From Arthrobacter_H sp030452125 (GTDB lineage: Bacteria > Actinomycetota > Actinomycetes > Actinomycetales > Micrococcaceae): DNA of 64,000 nt. The notes under the pieces are model-generated. The model saw nothing but the letters and a program-made list of their open reading frames with translations, was not told where the DNA came from and ran no database searches. The translations under genes and the position numbers were made by a program. This document shows positions 33,008 to 42,865 of the stretch, one piece after another. Within the stretch, counting starts at the first letter, position 1; each line of letters opens with the position of its first letter. Where the stretch lies: NCBI GenBank assembly GCA_052379645.1, contig JBQSYU010000009.1, one strand, 5' to 3'.

Positions 33008-34659
33008 ACACAGTGCCCCCCACCCCCCAGGACGCCGAACGTGCGTTCCGTCCCGACCAGGCTCCTCGTCTGACCCTGAACGAGCTGGCCGGTCGCCTGG
33101 CCGAGCACGGCATCACGCCTCGGCTCCGGGGTGACGGCGGCACGGTGGTCCAGGGGGTATGCCTCGATTCACGAGCCGTGCTGGCCGGGGACCTCTACGC
33201 AGCGGTTCCCGGGGCACGAAGCCATGGTGCCGACTACTGCACCGCAGCCGCCAATTCCGGAGCCGGGGCGATCCTCGCCGACGAAAGCGGTGAAGAACGG
33301 GCGGCGGCCACCGGCCTACCGGTGCTGGTGGTGGACTCCGTGCGGGCCTCCGTGGGACCCGTGGCCGCCATCCTGTACGGCTCGGAGGAGCCCGGGCTCG
33401 GCCTGATCGGTGTCACCGGAACCAACGGCAAGACCACGACGACGTACTTCATCACCTCGCTGTTGCGGGCGCTGGGCCAGCGGACCGGGCTGATCGGGAC
33501 CATTGAGATCCTCGCCGACGGAACACGGATCCCCAGCGTGCTGACCACACCGGAAGCCCCGCAACTGCATGCGTTGTTGGCCCGGATGCGGGCGGCCGGG
33601 GTGGACACGGTCGCGATGGAGGTCTCCTCCCATTCCATCGACTATGAACGAGTCGGAGGCATGGCCTTCGGGGTCGCGGGCTTCACCAACCTCACCCAGG
33701 ACCACCTGGACCTGCATGGCAGCATGGAGGCCTATTTCGAGGCCAAGTCCCGGCTCTTCGCCGCCGAGCGGAGTGCCCGTGCGGTCATCACGGTGGACGA
33801 TGCCTGGGGTCGTCGCATGGCGCGCTCCAGCACCGCCGAGGTGTCCACCCTGCGGACCGTTCCCCGTGATGGGGCAGGAGCCGACGAGCAGCTGCCCGGT
33901 CGGGCGTGGAGCGTCCAGGGCATCGCCCAGCACGGTCTCGGTCATGAATTCGAAATTCACGGTCCCGACGGGGAACGGTTGCGCGCCCACACGGGCCTGC
34001 CCGGGCTCTTCAATGTCTCCAACGCCGCCCTGGCCCTGCTGATGGTCCATGTCGCAGGCATCGCCCTGGAAGACCTCCAACGGGTCCTGGACGCCTCCGA
34101 CCCCCTGACCGTCGCGGTGCCGGGCCGGATGCAGGTCATCTGTGATTCCCCGGCAGCCGTCGTCGATTTCGCCCATAATTCAGACGCGCTCGAACGGGCC
34201 ATCGAAGGCGTGCGGGGACAACATCCGGACTCACGGGTCATCGTCGTCTTCGGGGCCACGGGGGACCGGGACGCCACCAAACGCCCCACCATGGGGGCCG
34301 TCGCAGCCCGACACGCCGATGTCGTGATCATCACGGATGATGATCCCCACAACGAGGAAGCCGGAGGGATCCGCCGGGATGTCCTGACCGGGGCGTTGGA
34401 GGCCATCGAAGCCGAGGGACTGGGGAGCCAGGCCGCCGAGATCTTCCCGCGGGCGGACGCGATCGTGGCCGCAGTGGCGATGGCGCGGGCCGGGGACACC
34501 ATCCTGGTGGCAGGGCGCGGGCATGAGGTCTGGCAGGAAGTCAACGGCGTGAACGTGGCCCTGGACGACCGGGTGGAACTGCGTCAGGCATTGCTCGCCG
34601 CAGGGCATAGCCCGCGCCCCGCCGAGGACGGTTCCACCGACTCGGCGGCCAACGGGTAA
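33001..34659 (+). CDS. murE: UDP-MurNAc-L-Ala-D-Glu ligase MurE
   Basis: A 552-residue Mur ligase that adds the third, diamino acid to the peptidoglycan stem. The ATP loop GVTGTNGKTTTT begins at about residue 137; the carbamylated-Lys and UMAG-binding regions (HSIDYERVGGMAFGVAGFTNLTQDHLD) are intact. The residue-recognition motif is DDDPHNEE (446-453) where meso-DAP enzymes have DNPR; D-D-P-H-type motifs are seen in Micrococcales with Lys- or Orn-type walls, so lysine or another diamino acid is more likely than meso-DAP. Overlaps ftsI by 7 bp. Its stop is followed at once by a TAAAGT box (34657-34662) that could be an internal promoter for murF. Confidence 0.95.
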   Translation: MVNTVPPTPQDAERAFRPDQAPRLTLNELAGRLAEHGITPRLRGDGGTVVQGVCLDSRAVLAGDLYAAVPGARSHGADYCTAAANSGAGAILADESGEERAAATGLPVLVVDSVRASVGPVAAILYGSEEPGLGLIGVTGTNGKTTTTYFITSLLRALGQRTGLIGTIEILADGTRIPSVLTTPEAPQLHALLARMRAAGVDTVAMEVSSHSIDYERVGGMAFGVAGFTNLTQDHLDLHGSMEAYFEAKSRLFAAERSARAVITVDDAWGRRMARSSTAEVSTLRTVPRDGAGADEQLPGRAWSVQGIAQHGLGHEFEIHGPDGERLRAHTGLPGLFNVSNAALALLMVHVAGIALEDLQRVLDASDPLTVAVPGRMQVICDSPAAVVDFAHNSDALERAIEGVRGQHPDSRVIVVFGATGDRDATKRPTMGAVAARHADVVIITDDDPHNEEAGGIRRDVLTGALEAIEAEGLGSQAAEIFPRADAIVAAVAMARAGDTILVAGRGHEVWQEVNGVNVALDDRVELRQALLAAGHSPRPAEDGSTDSAANG

Positions 34660-34671
34660 AGTCAAAGAGCC

Positions 34672-36150
34672 ATGATTGAACTGAACACAGCCGACATTGC
34701 GTCCATTACCGGTGGGCGCATCACGGCCACCGCCGATCCCGGAACCACCGTCAGCGGTGTCGCCACCGACTCACGGGAGTGCGCCACCGGGACCCTTTTC
34801 GTCGCCAAACCCGGCGAGGTATCGGACGGCCACCACTTCATCGACCGGGCCTTCGCCGCAGGCGCCATCCTGGCCCTGGCCGAGCACGAGACACTGGATA
34901 CGGCAGGGGCCGTGCACCCGGCGGTCATCGTCGACGATGCGGTCATCGCCATGGGCGCGCTGGCGGCCCATCTCGTGGAGCGGCTGCGGGCCGGCGGGAC
35001 CCGGGTCATCGGCATCACCGGTTCCGCCGGGAAGACCACCACCAAGGACCTGCTCGCATCGATCCTGCAGACCTCGGGGCCCACGGTGGCTCCCATCGGT
35101 TCCTACAACGGCGAAGTCGGCGTCCCTCTGACCGTCTTCAATGCCACGGCCGAGACCCGGTACCTGGTCATCGAAATGGGTGCCACCGGCATCGGCCACA
35201 TCACCTACCTGACCGACATGGTCCACCCGGACACCGGCGTCGTGCTGTGTGTGGGCACCGCCCACGCCGGCGAATTCGGCGGAGTGGAGAACATCGCCCG
35301 GGCCAAGGGCGAATTGGTCGAGGCACTGCCTGGCAACGGCACCGCCATCCTGAACCTCGACGACCCGCGGGTCGCCGCCATGGCGACACGCACCGACGCC
35401 GAGATCCTCGGATTCGCCATGGACGACGGCGGGAACCGGGCCCCGGTCATGGCCACCGACATCGTGGTCGCCGAGGGCGGCTACCCCGAATTCACGCTCG
35501 ACCTGCCCGACGGTGGAAGCCACCGGATCCGTAGCGGACTCATCGGACGGCACCACGTCTCAAACCTGCTGGCCGCCGCGGCCGCCGCGTACAGCGTGGG
35601 CATCGACGGCTCCACGATCGCCGCGACCCTGCAGGACCGGGGGCCGGCGAGCCGGTGGCGCATGGAACGCACCGACCGTGCCGACGGCGTGAGCATCGTC
35701 AACGACGCCTACAACGCGAATCCCGAATCGATGCGTGCCGCACTGCGGACGCTGGCCGAACTCGGTCTGCCCTCGGAGGCGGGAGTCGCCCGCCGCACCT
35801 GGGCAGTCCTGGGCGAGATGCTCGAACTCGGCCCCGAATCAATCCACGAACACGACCTGGTCGGCCGCCTCGCGGTCCGGCTCAACATCAAGAAGCTGGT
35901 GGTGGTCGGCCAAGGAGCCAAGGCCGCCTTCAACTCGGCAGTGCTCGAAGGCAGTTGGGGAGACGAGGCGTACTACGTCGAGACCCCGGACGACGCCGAG
36001 GCATTGTTGGCTGACCAGCTGGAACCCGGAGACATCGTCTTGTTCAAGTCCTCCAACTCCGCAGGTCTACGCCACCTGGGCGACAGGGTGGCTTCCACTA
36101 CCTGCTCGAACGGTGCCACCAGCGCGCTCGAAACGGAGGATCCCCGGTGA
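34672..36150 (+). CDS. murF: UDP-MurNAc-tripeptide-D-Ala-D-Ala ligase MurF
   Basis: A 492-residue Mur ligase that adds the D-Ala-D-Ala dipeptide, finishing the UDP-MurNAc-pentapeptide. It has the P-loop GITGSAGKTTTKDLLASIL at about 116-134, EMGATGIGHI for substrate binding, and the C-terminal NDAYNANPESMRAAL signature. AAAGAG stands 3 nt before the ATG. The last 4 bp overlap mraY (GTGA). Confidence 0.97.
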   Translation: MIELNTADIASITGGRITATADPGTTVSGVATDSRECATGTLFVAKPGEVSDGHHFIDRAFAAGAILALAEHETLDTAGAVHPAVIVDDAVIAMGALAAHLVERLRAGGTRVIGITGSAGKTTTKDLLASILQTSGPTVAPIGSYNGEVGVPLTVFNATAETRYLVIEMGATGIGHITYLTDMVHPDTGVVLCVGTAHAGEFGGVENIARAKGELVEALPGNGTAILNLDDPRVAAMATRTDAEILGFAMDDGGNRAPVMATDIVVAEGGYPEFTLDLPDGGSHRIRSGLIGRHHVSNLLAAAAAAYSVGIDGSTIAATLQDRGPASRWRMERTDRADGVSIVNDAYNANPESMRAALRTLAELGLPSEAGVARRTWAVLGEMLELGPESIHEHDLVGRLAVRLNIKKLVVVGQGAKAAFNSAVLEGSWGDEAYYVETPDDAEALLADQLEPGDIVLFKSSNSAGLRHLGDRVASTTCSNGATSALETEDPR

Positions 36151-37253
36151 TCTCCCTCATCATGGGCGCAGCCATCGCCCTGGTCCTGTCCTTTGCCGGA
36201 ACCCCGGTCTTCATCAAGGTCCTGACCAAGCGCAGCTATGGCCAGTTCGTCCGGGACGACGGTCCGACCTCGCACCACACCAAGCGCGGGACGCCGACCA
36301 TGGGCGGTGCCGTCATCGTCGCGGCCGTCTTCGTCGCCTATTTCGGTACGCACGGGATCCTGGGCCTGCTCGCCGACCATGCCCCCGGCCCCTCGGCCAG
36401 TGGGTTGGTGTTGCTGTTCCTGATGGCCGGCATGGGCTTCGTCGGGTTCCTCGACGACTACATCAAGATCTCCAAGCAGCGCAGCCTCGGGCTCCGGGCC
36501 TGGCAGAAACTGCTGTTGCAGGCGATCGTGGGGATCGCCTTCGCGATCCTCGCACTGAAGTTCCCCAACGGCAAGGGTCTGACCCCGGCCTCCACCCATT
36601 TGTCCTTCACGCGCGACACCGCCCTGGATCTGGCGTTCTTCGGCCCGCTGATCGGGGCCATCCTCTTCATCATCTGGGCGAATGTGATCGTCACCGCGGC
36701 CACCAACGGCGTGAACCTCACCGACGGCCTGGACGGGCTGGCGACCGGGGCGTCGATCATGGTCTTCAGTGCGTACACCCTGATGGGCATCTGGCAGTTC
36801 AACCAGGCCTGTGGATCCTCCCGCTCGATCGGGTCGGTGTGTTACGAAGTCCGCGACCCGATGGATCTGGCCCTGCTCGCGGCGATCCTCTCCGGGGCCC
36901 TGATCGGGTTCCTGTGGTGGAACACCTCCCCGGCACAGATCTTCATGGGGGACACCGGCTCACTGGCCATCGGTGGTGCCGTGGCGGCCTTCGCGCTGCT
37001 CTCACGCACCGAGGTCCTGCTGATCATCCTCGCCGGACTGTTCGTGATCATCTCCTTGTCGGTGATCATCCAGGTCGGCTTCTTCAAACTCTCCGGCGGC
37101 AGACGAATCTTCCTGATGGCTCCGCTGCAGCATCACTTCGAACTCAAGGGGTGGGCCGAAGTCACCGTCGTCGTGCGCTTCTGGATCATCTGCGGACTGT
37201 GCGTCGCCGTTGCCTTGGGTCTCTTCTACGGCGAATGGGTTTTGGGACTGTGA
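36147..37253 (+). CDS. mraY: Phospho-MurNAc-pentapeptide transferase MraY
   Basis: A 368-residue integral membrane enzyme with about ten helices that attaches phospho-MurNAc-pentapeptide to undecaprenyl phosphate, making lipid I. Conserved cytoplasmic motifs are DDGPTSHHTKRGTPTMGG, FLDDYIK (acidic pair), NLTDGLDGLATG, FMGDTGS and APLQHHFE. The GTG start overlaps the murF stop, with GGAGGA 6 nt upstream. Its own stop overlaps the murD start (GTGA). Confidence 0.97.
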   Translation: MISLIMGAAIALVLSFAGTPVFIKVLTKRSYGQFVRDDGPTSHHTKRGTPTMGGAVIVAAVFVAYFGTHGILGLLADHAPGPSASGLVLLFLMAGMGFVGFLDDYIKISKQRSLGLRAWQKLLLQAIVGIAFAILALKFPNGKGLTPASTHLSFTRDTALDLAFFGPLIGAILFIIWANVIVTAATNGVNLTDGLDGLATGASIMVFSAYTLMGIWQFNQACGSSRSIGSVCYEVRDPMDLALLAAILSGALIGFLWWNTSPAQIFMGDTGSLAIGGAVAAFALLSRTEVLLIILAGLFVIISLSVIIQVGFFKLSGGRRIFLMAPLQHHFELKGWAEVTVVVRFWIICGLCVAVALGLFYGEWVLGL

Positions 37254-38776
37254 ACGTGCGTTTGGACGATCTGACCAGCTGGGACGCCGACTGGAGCGGC
37301 CTGCGGGTCGTGGTGGCCGGGCTGGGCGTCACCGGCTTCTCCGCCGCCGATACCCTGATCGAGCTCGGGGCCGCCGTCGTCGTCGTCGATACCGGCGCCG
37401 GGGAGGAAAGCGCCCAGCGGGCCGACACCTTGAAGATCGTCGGTGCCCGGGACGTCCTGCTGGGCCCGGAACACACCCAGGGACTGCCCACCATCGACGG
37501 CCGGGTCGCCGATCTGGTCATCGCCTCACCGGGCTGGCCACCGCATCACCCGCTGCTGAGGGCTGCCGCCGAAGCCTCGGTGCCGATCTGGGGCGACGTC
37601 GAACTCGCCTGGCGGGTGAACCACCGTGAAGGGCGCAAGACCGCCGAATGGCTGGTCATCACCGGGACGAACGGGAAAACCACCACCGTGGGGATGACCG
37701 AGGCCATGCTGCAGGCGGGCGGGCTGCGGGCCGTCGCCGCCGGCAACGTCGGCACGCCCATCCTCGATGCGGTCCGCGACCCCGAGGGGTATGACGTGAT
37801 CGCCGTCGAGCTCTCCAGTTTCCAACTGCACTACACCCACACCCTCTCGCCGCTGGCCTCGGTGGTGTTGAACATCGCCCAGGACCATGTGGACTGGCAT
37901 GGCTCCTTCGAGCAGTACCAGGCGGATAAAGCCAGGATCTACGAACGCACCCGGGTGGCCGCGGTGTACAACGTGGAGGCACCGATCACCGAGAAAATGG
38001 TCGAAGACGCCGATGTCGTCGAGGGATGCCGGGCCATCGGCTTCACCACCTCGGTCCCCGCGCGCAGCATGCTGGGGGTCGTCGACGATCTGTTGGTGGA
38101 CCGCGCCTACATCGCCGAGCGCGGTGATTCGGCCGCCGAACTGGCCTCGTTGGAGGACTTCGGGGGAGTGGCACCGCGGCATATGGTCGCCAATGCGCTG
38201 GCTGCCGCGGCGCTGGTCCGCGCCTACGGGGTCGAACCGGAAGCCGTCCGCCGGGGACTGCACGCCTATGAAGGCGGGGACCACCGCATCCAGGCCGTCG
38301 CCCGTCGGGACGACATCCTGTGGATCAACGATTCCAAGGCCACCAACCCGCATGCCGCCGCCGCATCGCTGGGCTCCTTCGGCTCGGTCGTCTGGATCGC
38401 CGGAGGGCTGTCCAAGGGAGTGGACTACTCCGAACTGGTGACGCGCTTCGCCGACAAACTCCGAGCCGTGGTGCTCATCGGAACCGACACCTCCGCGCTG
38501 CAGGAGGCATTGCGGCGACACGCGCCCACGGTGCAGGTGATCGAGGCGCCGGTAGGCGAAACTGGTACACAGACAGCAGATGGTTCGGATCGGCAGGAAC
38601 GCGAAACGTCGGTCATGGAAGCGGCTGTTCAAGCCGCGGCGCGGATCGCCGAGGCCGGGGACACGGTGCTCATGGCGCCGGCGGCGGCATCCATGGACCA
38701 GTTCACGTCCTACGCCCACCGCGGCAACGCCTTCATCGAAGCGGTCGGCCGGCTCATGGAGGACGAAGAAAACTAA
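37250..38776 (+). CDS. murD: UDP-MurNAc-L-Ala-D-Glu ligase MurD
   Basis: A 508-residue Mur ligase that adds D-glutamate. The N-terminal Rossmann domain starts LRVVVAGLGVTGFSAADTL, and the ATP loop is ITGTNGKTTTVGM. SSFQLHYT and the C-terminal NDSKATNPHAA and GGLSKGVDY motifs are diagnostic. GTG at 37250 overlaps the mraY stop; another in-frame GTG is at 37256. An upstream in-frame extension through mraY is a shadow. A region near residues 437-456 (TGTQTADGSDRQERETSV) looks like a small insertion compared with a minimal MurD. Confidence 0.96.
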   Translation: MNVRLDDLTSWDADWSGLRVVVAGLGVTGFSAADTLIELGAAVVVVDTGAGEESAQRADTLKIVGARDVLLGPEHTQGLPTIDGRVADLVIASPGWPPHHPLLRAAAEASVPIWGDVELAWRVNHREGRKTAEWLVITGTNGKTTTVGMTEAMLQAGGLRAVAAGNVGTPILDAVRDPEGYDVIAVELSSFQLHYTHTLSPLASVVLNIAQDHVDWHGSFEQYQADKARIYERTRVAAVYNVEAPITEKMVEDADVVEGCRAIGFTTSVPARSMLGVVDDLLVDRAYIAERGDSAAELASLEDFGGVAPRHMVANALAAAALVRAYGVEPEAVRRGLHAYEGGDHRIQAVARRDDILWINDSKATNPHAAAASLGSFGSVVWIAGGLSKGVDYSELVTRFADKLRAVVLIGTDTSALQEALRRHAPTVQVIEAPVGETGTQTADGSDRQERETSVMEAAVQAAARIAEAGDTVLMAPAAASMDQFTSYAHRGNAFIEAVGRLMEDEEN

Positions 38777-38785
38777 GGAGTATGC

Positions 38786-40318
38786 GTGGAACCCCCCACA
38801 TCACGCCCCACCGGTGGATCGGGCCGCAAGCCCCGGATCCGCAGGACGGGCCTCCACGGGGGCAACGCAGGCTCAGCGGGACATCCGCCGGCGTCCGGTC
38901 CATCCGGCACCGCCGATACCGGGGCGCAGGAGTCGGCCCCGGCCACCAACGCCCACCCCGGCAGCCCGAAGAAGGCCTCCTCCCCGCGGAAGAAGGGCCT
39001 CCAGGCCCCCGACCGGTCGCGGGCCCTCATCACCCGGACCCCCGGACGCGAGAACACGGCGGCCACGCGGGGCAGGACCCGGGAGAAATCCACCCAAACG
39101 CCGGTCGCCCGCTTCTGGAACTGGGTTGAAGGCGACCCGCATAAGGACGGACGGACCGGGTACTACCTGATCCTGGGCAGCACGTTGGCCCTGACCGTGA
39201 TCGGCCTGATGATGGTCCTGTCCTCCTCCTCCGTGGAAGCGATCAGCAGCAACCCCGATGCCTCCTCCTACGACCAGGTCATCAAACAGGGCGTCTGGGC
39301 CGTCGTGGGGGTCGCGATGATGCTCATCATCTCGCGGTTCTCGCTGCCGACGTTCAAGAAGCTGGCGTGGCCGGCCCTGTTCATCAGCGCCTTCCTGCTC
39401 CTGCTGGTCCTGACACCGCTGGGGCTGGAGATCTACGGGAACAAGAACTGGATCAAGATCGGTTCGCTCACCTTCCAACCCTCCGAAGCGGCGAAGCTGG
39501 CCCTGGCGGTCTGGGCGGCCTCCGTACTGAGCAAGAAGTCCAAGCTCATCGACCAGACGTCCCACGCCTTGATCCCGGTCCTCTTCCCCGGGGGCGTCCT
39601 GCTCCTGGGACTGGTGATGGTCGGCCGGGACCTGGGCACCGCACTGGTCATCGGTCTGGTCCTGGTGGCCACGTTGTTCCTGGGCGGGGTCCGGCTGAAG
39701 CTGTTCGCCGCGGCCGGGGTGCTCGGGGCCATCGCGGCCGTGGTCATGGTGATGGTCTCCGGCAACCGCATGACCCGCATCTATGCCTGGCTGGGGCTGA
39801 ACTGCGATACCCAGCCCGGCGCCTGCTACCAATCCACCCAGGGCATCTATGCGCTGGCCTCAGGCGGCTGGTGGGGTGTGGGCCTGGGCCAATCACGGCA
39901 GAAGTGGAACTACATCCCCGAGGCCTCCAACGACTTCATCTTCACCATCCTCGGTGAGGAGCTCGGACTGTTGGGCACCCTGGTCGTCGTCGTGCTCTTC
40001 GCGATCCTCGCCATTGCGATGTACCGGGTCGCGGCCCGCCACCAGGACGGGTTCGTGCGCATCGCCACCGGCGGCATCATGGCCTGGCTGATCGGCCAGG
40101 CATTCCTGAACATCGGCATGGTCACCGGGTTGCTCCCGGTGATCGGCGTCCCGCTGCCCTTCATCTCCTCGGGTGGTTCGGCCCTGCTGCTCTCGCTCAT
40201 GGCCGTCGGCGTCGTGTTGTGCTTCGCCCGTTCCCGCCCCGACGCCAGCTCTGAACTGCCCACCGAAGCCACGACCCCGGGCGGGACCCCACGCAAAGCC
40301 AGGAAGGCCAACCCATGA
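38786..40318 (+). CDS. ftsW: Septal peptidoglycan glycosyltransferase FtsW
   Basis: A 510-residue SEDS protein that polymerises lipid II during septation with FtsI. About ten membrane helices run from residue 125 to 485. Conserved features are NWIKIG...FQPSEAAKLAL, RDLGTAL with the SEDS catalytic-type Asp region, SNDFIFTILGEELGLLG and PFISSGGSALL. A cytoplasmic N-terminal tail of about 120 residues is rich in Arg, Pro, Gly and Ser and not part of the family core. GTG at 38786 has AAGGAG 5 nt upstream. The stop overlaps murG (ATGA). Confidence 0.95.
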   Translation: MEPPTSRPTGGSGRKPRIRRTGLHGGNAGSAGHPPASGPSGTADTGAQESAPATNAHPGSPKKASSPRKKGLQAPDRSRALITRTPGRENTAATRGRTREKSTQTPVARFWNWVEGDPHKDGRTGYYLILGSTLALTVIGLMMVLSSSSVEAISSNPDASSYDQVIKQGVWAVVGVAMMLIISRFSLPTFKKLAWPALFISAFLLLLVLTPLGLEIYGNKNWIKIGSLTFQPSEAAKLALAVWAASVLSKKSKLIDQTSHALIPVLFPGGVLLLGLVMVGRDLGTALVIGLVLVATLFLGGVRLKLFAAAGVLGAIAAVVMVMVSGNRMTRIYAWLGLNCDTQPGACYQSTQGIYALASGGWWGVGLGQSRQKWNYIPEASNDFIFTILGEELGLLGTLVVVVLFAILAIAMYRVAARHQDGFVRIATGGIMAWLIGQAFLNIGMVTGLLPVIGVPLPFISSGGSALLLSLMAVGVVLCFARSRPDASSELPTEATTPGGTPRKARKANP

Positions 40319-41463
40319 ACCATGTCCCCTCGGTGGTGATGGCCGGCGGAGGAACCGCCGGCCATGTCTCACCCCTGCTCGCCATTGCCGATGCCCTGCG
40401 GGAGGCCGAACCCCGGCCCGCGATCCGCCTGGTCGGAACCCCCTCGGGGATGGAAACCCGGCTGGTGCCGGCGGCCGGCTACGAGTTGGAGACCATCGCC
40501 CGGGTGCCGATGCCACGCCGTCCCTCGCTGGACCTGCTGAAGCTGCCGTTCCGTTTCGTGGCGGCAGTGCGGGGGGCCCAGAACATCCTGCGCCGGGCCG
40601 AGGCCGACGTGGTCGTCGGGGTCGGCGGCTACGTCTGCACTCCGGTTTATCTGGCGGCCCGTCGGCTGCACATCCCGGTGGTCGTGCATGAGGCCAACGC
40701 CAAGGCAGGCCTGGCCAACCGGGTCGGCGCGCGCTTCGCCGCCGCCGTGGGCACCGCGTTCGAGGGCACCGGCCTGCCCGGAGCCGAACTGGTCGGCATG
40801 CCCATGAGCCGCCGGATCGCCGGATTGGACCGCGCCGCGGCCCGGGTCGAAGCCCGCAGCGCCCTGGGCCTGGACCCACAGCTGCCGACCCTGGTGGTCA
40901 CCGGCGGATCCTCCGGCGCCCTGTCGGTGAACCAGGCCCTCATCGGTGGTCTCCGCCGCCTGGCCGGGGACGCCGGCGCCGAACACCCGGGATTCCAGGT
41001 CCTGCACGTCACCGGCAGCGGCAAGGCCATGGTGGACGAGGACGGGGAGCCGCTGTCGCTGCCCGGCTACCACCAGGTCGAATACGTGGACGGGATGGAA
41101 CAGGCCTACGCCGCCGCGGACCTGATCATTGCCCGGGCCGGAGCCGGCACGGTCTGCGAGCTGGCCGCCGTCGGACTGCCCTCGATCCTGGTCCCGCTGC
41201 CGATCGGCAACGGCGAACAGGCACAAAATGCCAGCGACCTGAAGGCCACGGGGGGCGCCATCGTGAAACCCGATGACGAGTTCACCGCCGACTACGTCGC
41301 CCGGGTCGTCCCCGGGTTGCTGGCCGACCCCGGACGCCTGGACACCATGTCCGCGGCGGCCCGGGCGCTGGGGCGCCGCGACGCCGCCGAACAGATGGCC
41401 CGCCGGGTGCTCGACGCGGCCGCCGGGCAGCGGGGCGTCCGCGCCCCGAAGAGAGGACACTAG
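40315..41463 (+). CDS. murG: Lipid II synthase MurG
   Basis: A 382-residue GT-B glycosyltransferase that transfers GlcNAc from UDP-GlcNAc to lipid I, making lipid II on the inner face of the membrane. The N-terminal G-loop GGGTAGHVSPLLAIADAL, GVGGYVCTP, VVHEANAKAGLANRVGAR, the donor-side loop GGSSGALSVN and the C-terminal RAGAGTVCELAAVGLPSILVP are all present (HEANAKAG where E. coli has HEQN). Overlaps ftsW by 4 bp. Confidence 0.96.
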   Translation: MNHVPSVVMAGGGTAGHVSPLLAIADALREAEPRPAIRLVGTPSGMETRLVPAAGYELETIARVPMPRRPSLDLLKLPFRFVAAVRGAQNILRRAEADVVVGVGGYVCTPVYLAARRLHIPVVVHEANAKAGLANRVGARFAAAVGTAFEGTGLPGAELVGMPMSRRIAGLDRAAARVEARSALGLDPQLPTLVVTGGSSGALSVNQALIGGLRRLAGDAGAEHPGFQVLHVTGSGKAMVDEDGEPLSLPGYHQVEYVDGMEQAYAAADLIIARAGAGTVCELAAVGLPSILVPLPIGNGEQAQNASDLKATGGAIVKPDDEFTADYVARVVPGLLADPGRLDTMSAAARALGRRDAAEQMARRVLDAAAGQRGVRAPKRGH

Positions 41464-41467
41464 AGGC

Positions 41468-42865
41468 ATGCAACAACGTCATACGCTGGCCGAGCTCGGC
41501 CGGGTCCATCTCATGGGGATCGGCGGGGTCGGGGTCTCCGCCGTCGCCCGGCTGATGCTGGCCCAGGGGGTCGCCGTCACCGGCAGCGACGCCAAGGACC
41601 TTCCGGTCCTGGACGAACTCCGCGCCCTGGGGGCGGTGATCCACGTCGGATACTCCGCCGCGGAGCTGCCGGAGGCCGATACCGTCGTCGCCTCCTCGGT
41701 CATCAAGGCGGGGAATCCCGAATATGATGCCGCCATCGACCGCGGGATGCGCATCCTGCACCGCTCCGAGGGGCTGGCGGCCACGATGGATTCCCACCAT
41801 GTCGTCGCCGTCTGCGGCACCCACGGCAAGACGACGGCCACCTCGCTCATCGCCGTGATGCTGCGCCAGGCAGGAGCCTCACCGTCCTTCGCCATCGGCG
41901 CCAACATCGCGGGGTTGGGGGTCAACGCCGAACATGGCTCGGGGCGGATCTTCGTGGCCGAAGCCGACGAATCCGACGCTTCGTTCCTGAACTACCGTCC
42001 CGATACCATCGTGGTGACCAATATCGAGGCCGACCACCTGGACCACTACGGCACCGAAGCCGCGGTGCATGAGAGCTTCCACCAGTTCGCCTCTTTGTTG
42101 CCCGACGGCGGATTGCTGATCGCCTGCGCCGACGACCCCGGGGCCCTGGCCCTGGCACGGCGCCTCCGCGCGGAACGTCCTCTGGTGCGGGTGCAGACCT
42201 ACGGTTTCTCCGACTCCGCGGACCGTCGGCTGAGCAACTCCCGGCCCGAGGAGGGACGCTTCGCCTGCGATCTGGACTGGGGCAGTGGCGGATCCGGGCG
42301 GCTCTCGCTCTCCGCCCCCGGGGACCACAACCTGCTCAATGCGGCGGCGGCCTTCGCCGTCGGACTGGACTGCGGGCTGGATCCGGGGACGGCTCTCGAC
42401 GGCCTGGCGGCCTTCACCGGGGCGGCCCGGCGTTTCGAGCTCCGGGGCCGGGCCCACGGGGTCACCGTCTACGACGACTACGCCCACCACCCGACGGAGG
42501 TCCTGGCGGCGCTGCGGGCCGGCCGTGCCGTGGCGGGGGAGCATGGCAAGGTCCATGTCGTCTTCCAACCGCATCTGTTCAGCCGGACCCGCGAATTCTG
42601 GGCGGAGTTCGCCGATGCCCTCTCCCTGGCTGATACGGCCCTGGTGCTGGAGATCTACGCAGCCCGTGAACAACCGTTGCCCGGGGTCCATTCATCCCTC
42701 GTGGCCGATGCGTTGAACACCGCCGGCGGGTTGGTCGATCGCGGGGACGTGGCGGCCCGGATCTCCGAGGTGGCCCGCAGCGGCGATATCGTGATGACCA
42801 TCGGCGCCGGGGATGTCACCGAACTCGGACCGGTGATCGTTTCGAGGTTGGAATCGGGCGCATGA
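41468..42865 (+). CDS. murC: UDP-MurNAc-L-alanine ligase MurC
   Basis: A 465-residue Mur ligase, first amino-acid-adding step. It starts VHLMGIGGVGVSAVARLML (nucleotide-sugar fold), has the ATP loop CGTHGKTTATSL, EADESDASFL and VYDDYAHHPTEV. ATG 41468 follows GAGG and lies 4 bp after murG. Its stop overlaps ftsQ (ATGA). Unlike many bacteria there is no murB or ddl gene between murC and ftsQ; UDP-MurNAc must come from genes elsewhere. Confidence 0.96.
   Translation: MQQRHTLAELGRVHLMGIGGVGVSAVARLMLAQGVAVTGSDAKDLPVLDELRALGAVIHVGYSAAELPEADTVVASSVIKAGNPEYDAAIDRGMRILHRSEGLAATMDSHHVVAVCGTHGKTTATSLIAVMLRQAGASPSFAIGANIAGLGVNAEHGSGRIFVAEADESDASFLNYRPDTIVVTNIEADHLDHYGTEAAVHESFHQFASLLPDGGLLIACADDPGALALARRLRAERPLVRVQTYGFSDSADRRLSNSRPEEGRFACDLDWGSGGSGRLSLSAPGDHNLLNAAAAFAVGLDCGLDPGTALDGLAAFTGAARRFELRGRAHGVTVYDDYAHHPTEVLAALRAGRAVAGEHGKVHVVFQPHLFSRTREFWAEFADALSLADTALVLEIYAAREQPLPGVHSSLVADALNTAGGLVDRGDVAARISEVARSGDIVMTIGAGDVTELGPVIVSRLESGA

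Noticed and set aside
35735..37249. Open frame running in-frame into murD through murF and mraY
   Set aside because: The translation of this part is Arg/Pro/Ser-rich nonsense while murF and mraY are clearly coded in other frames; only the part from 37250 is real.
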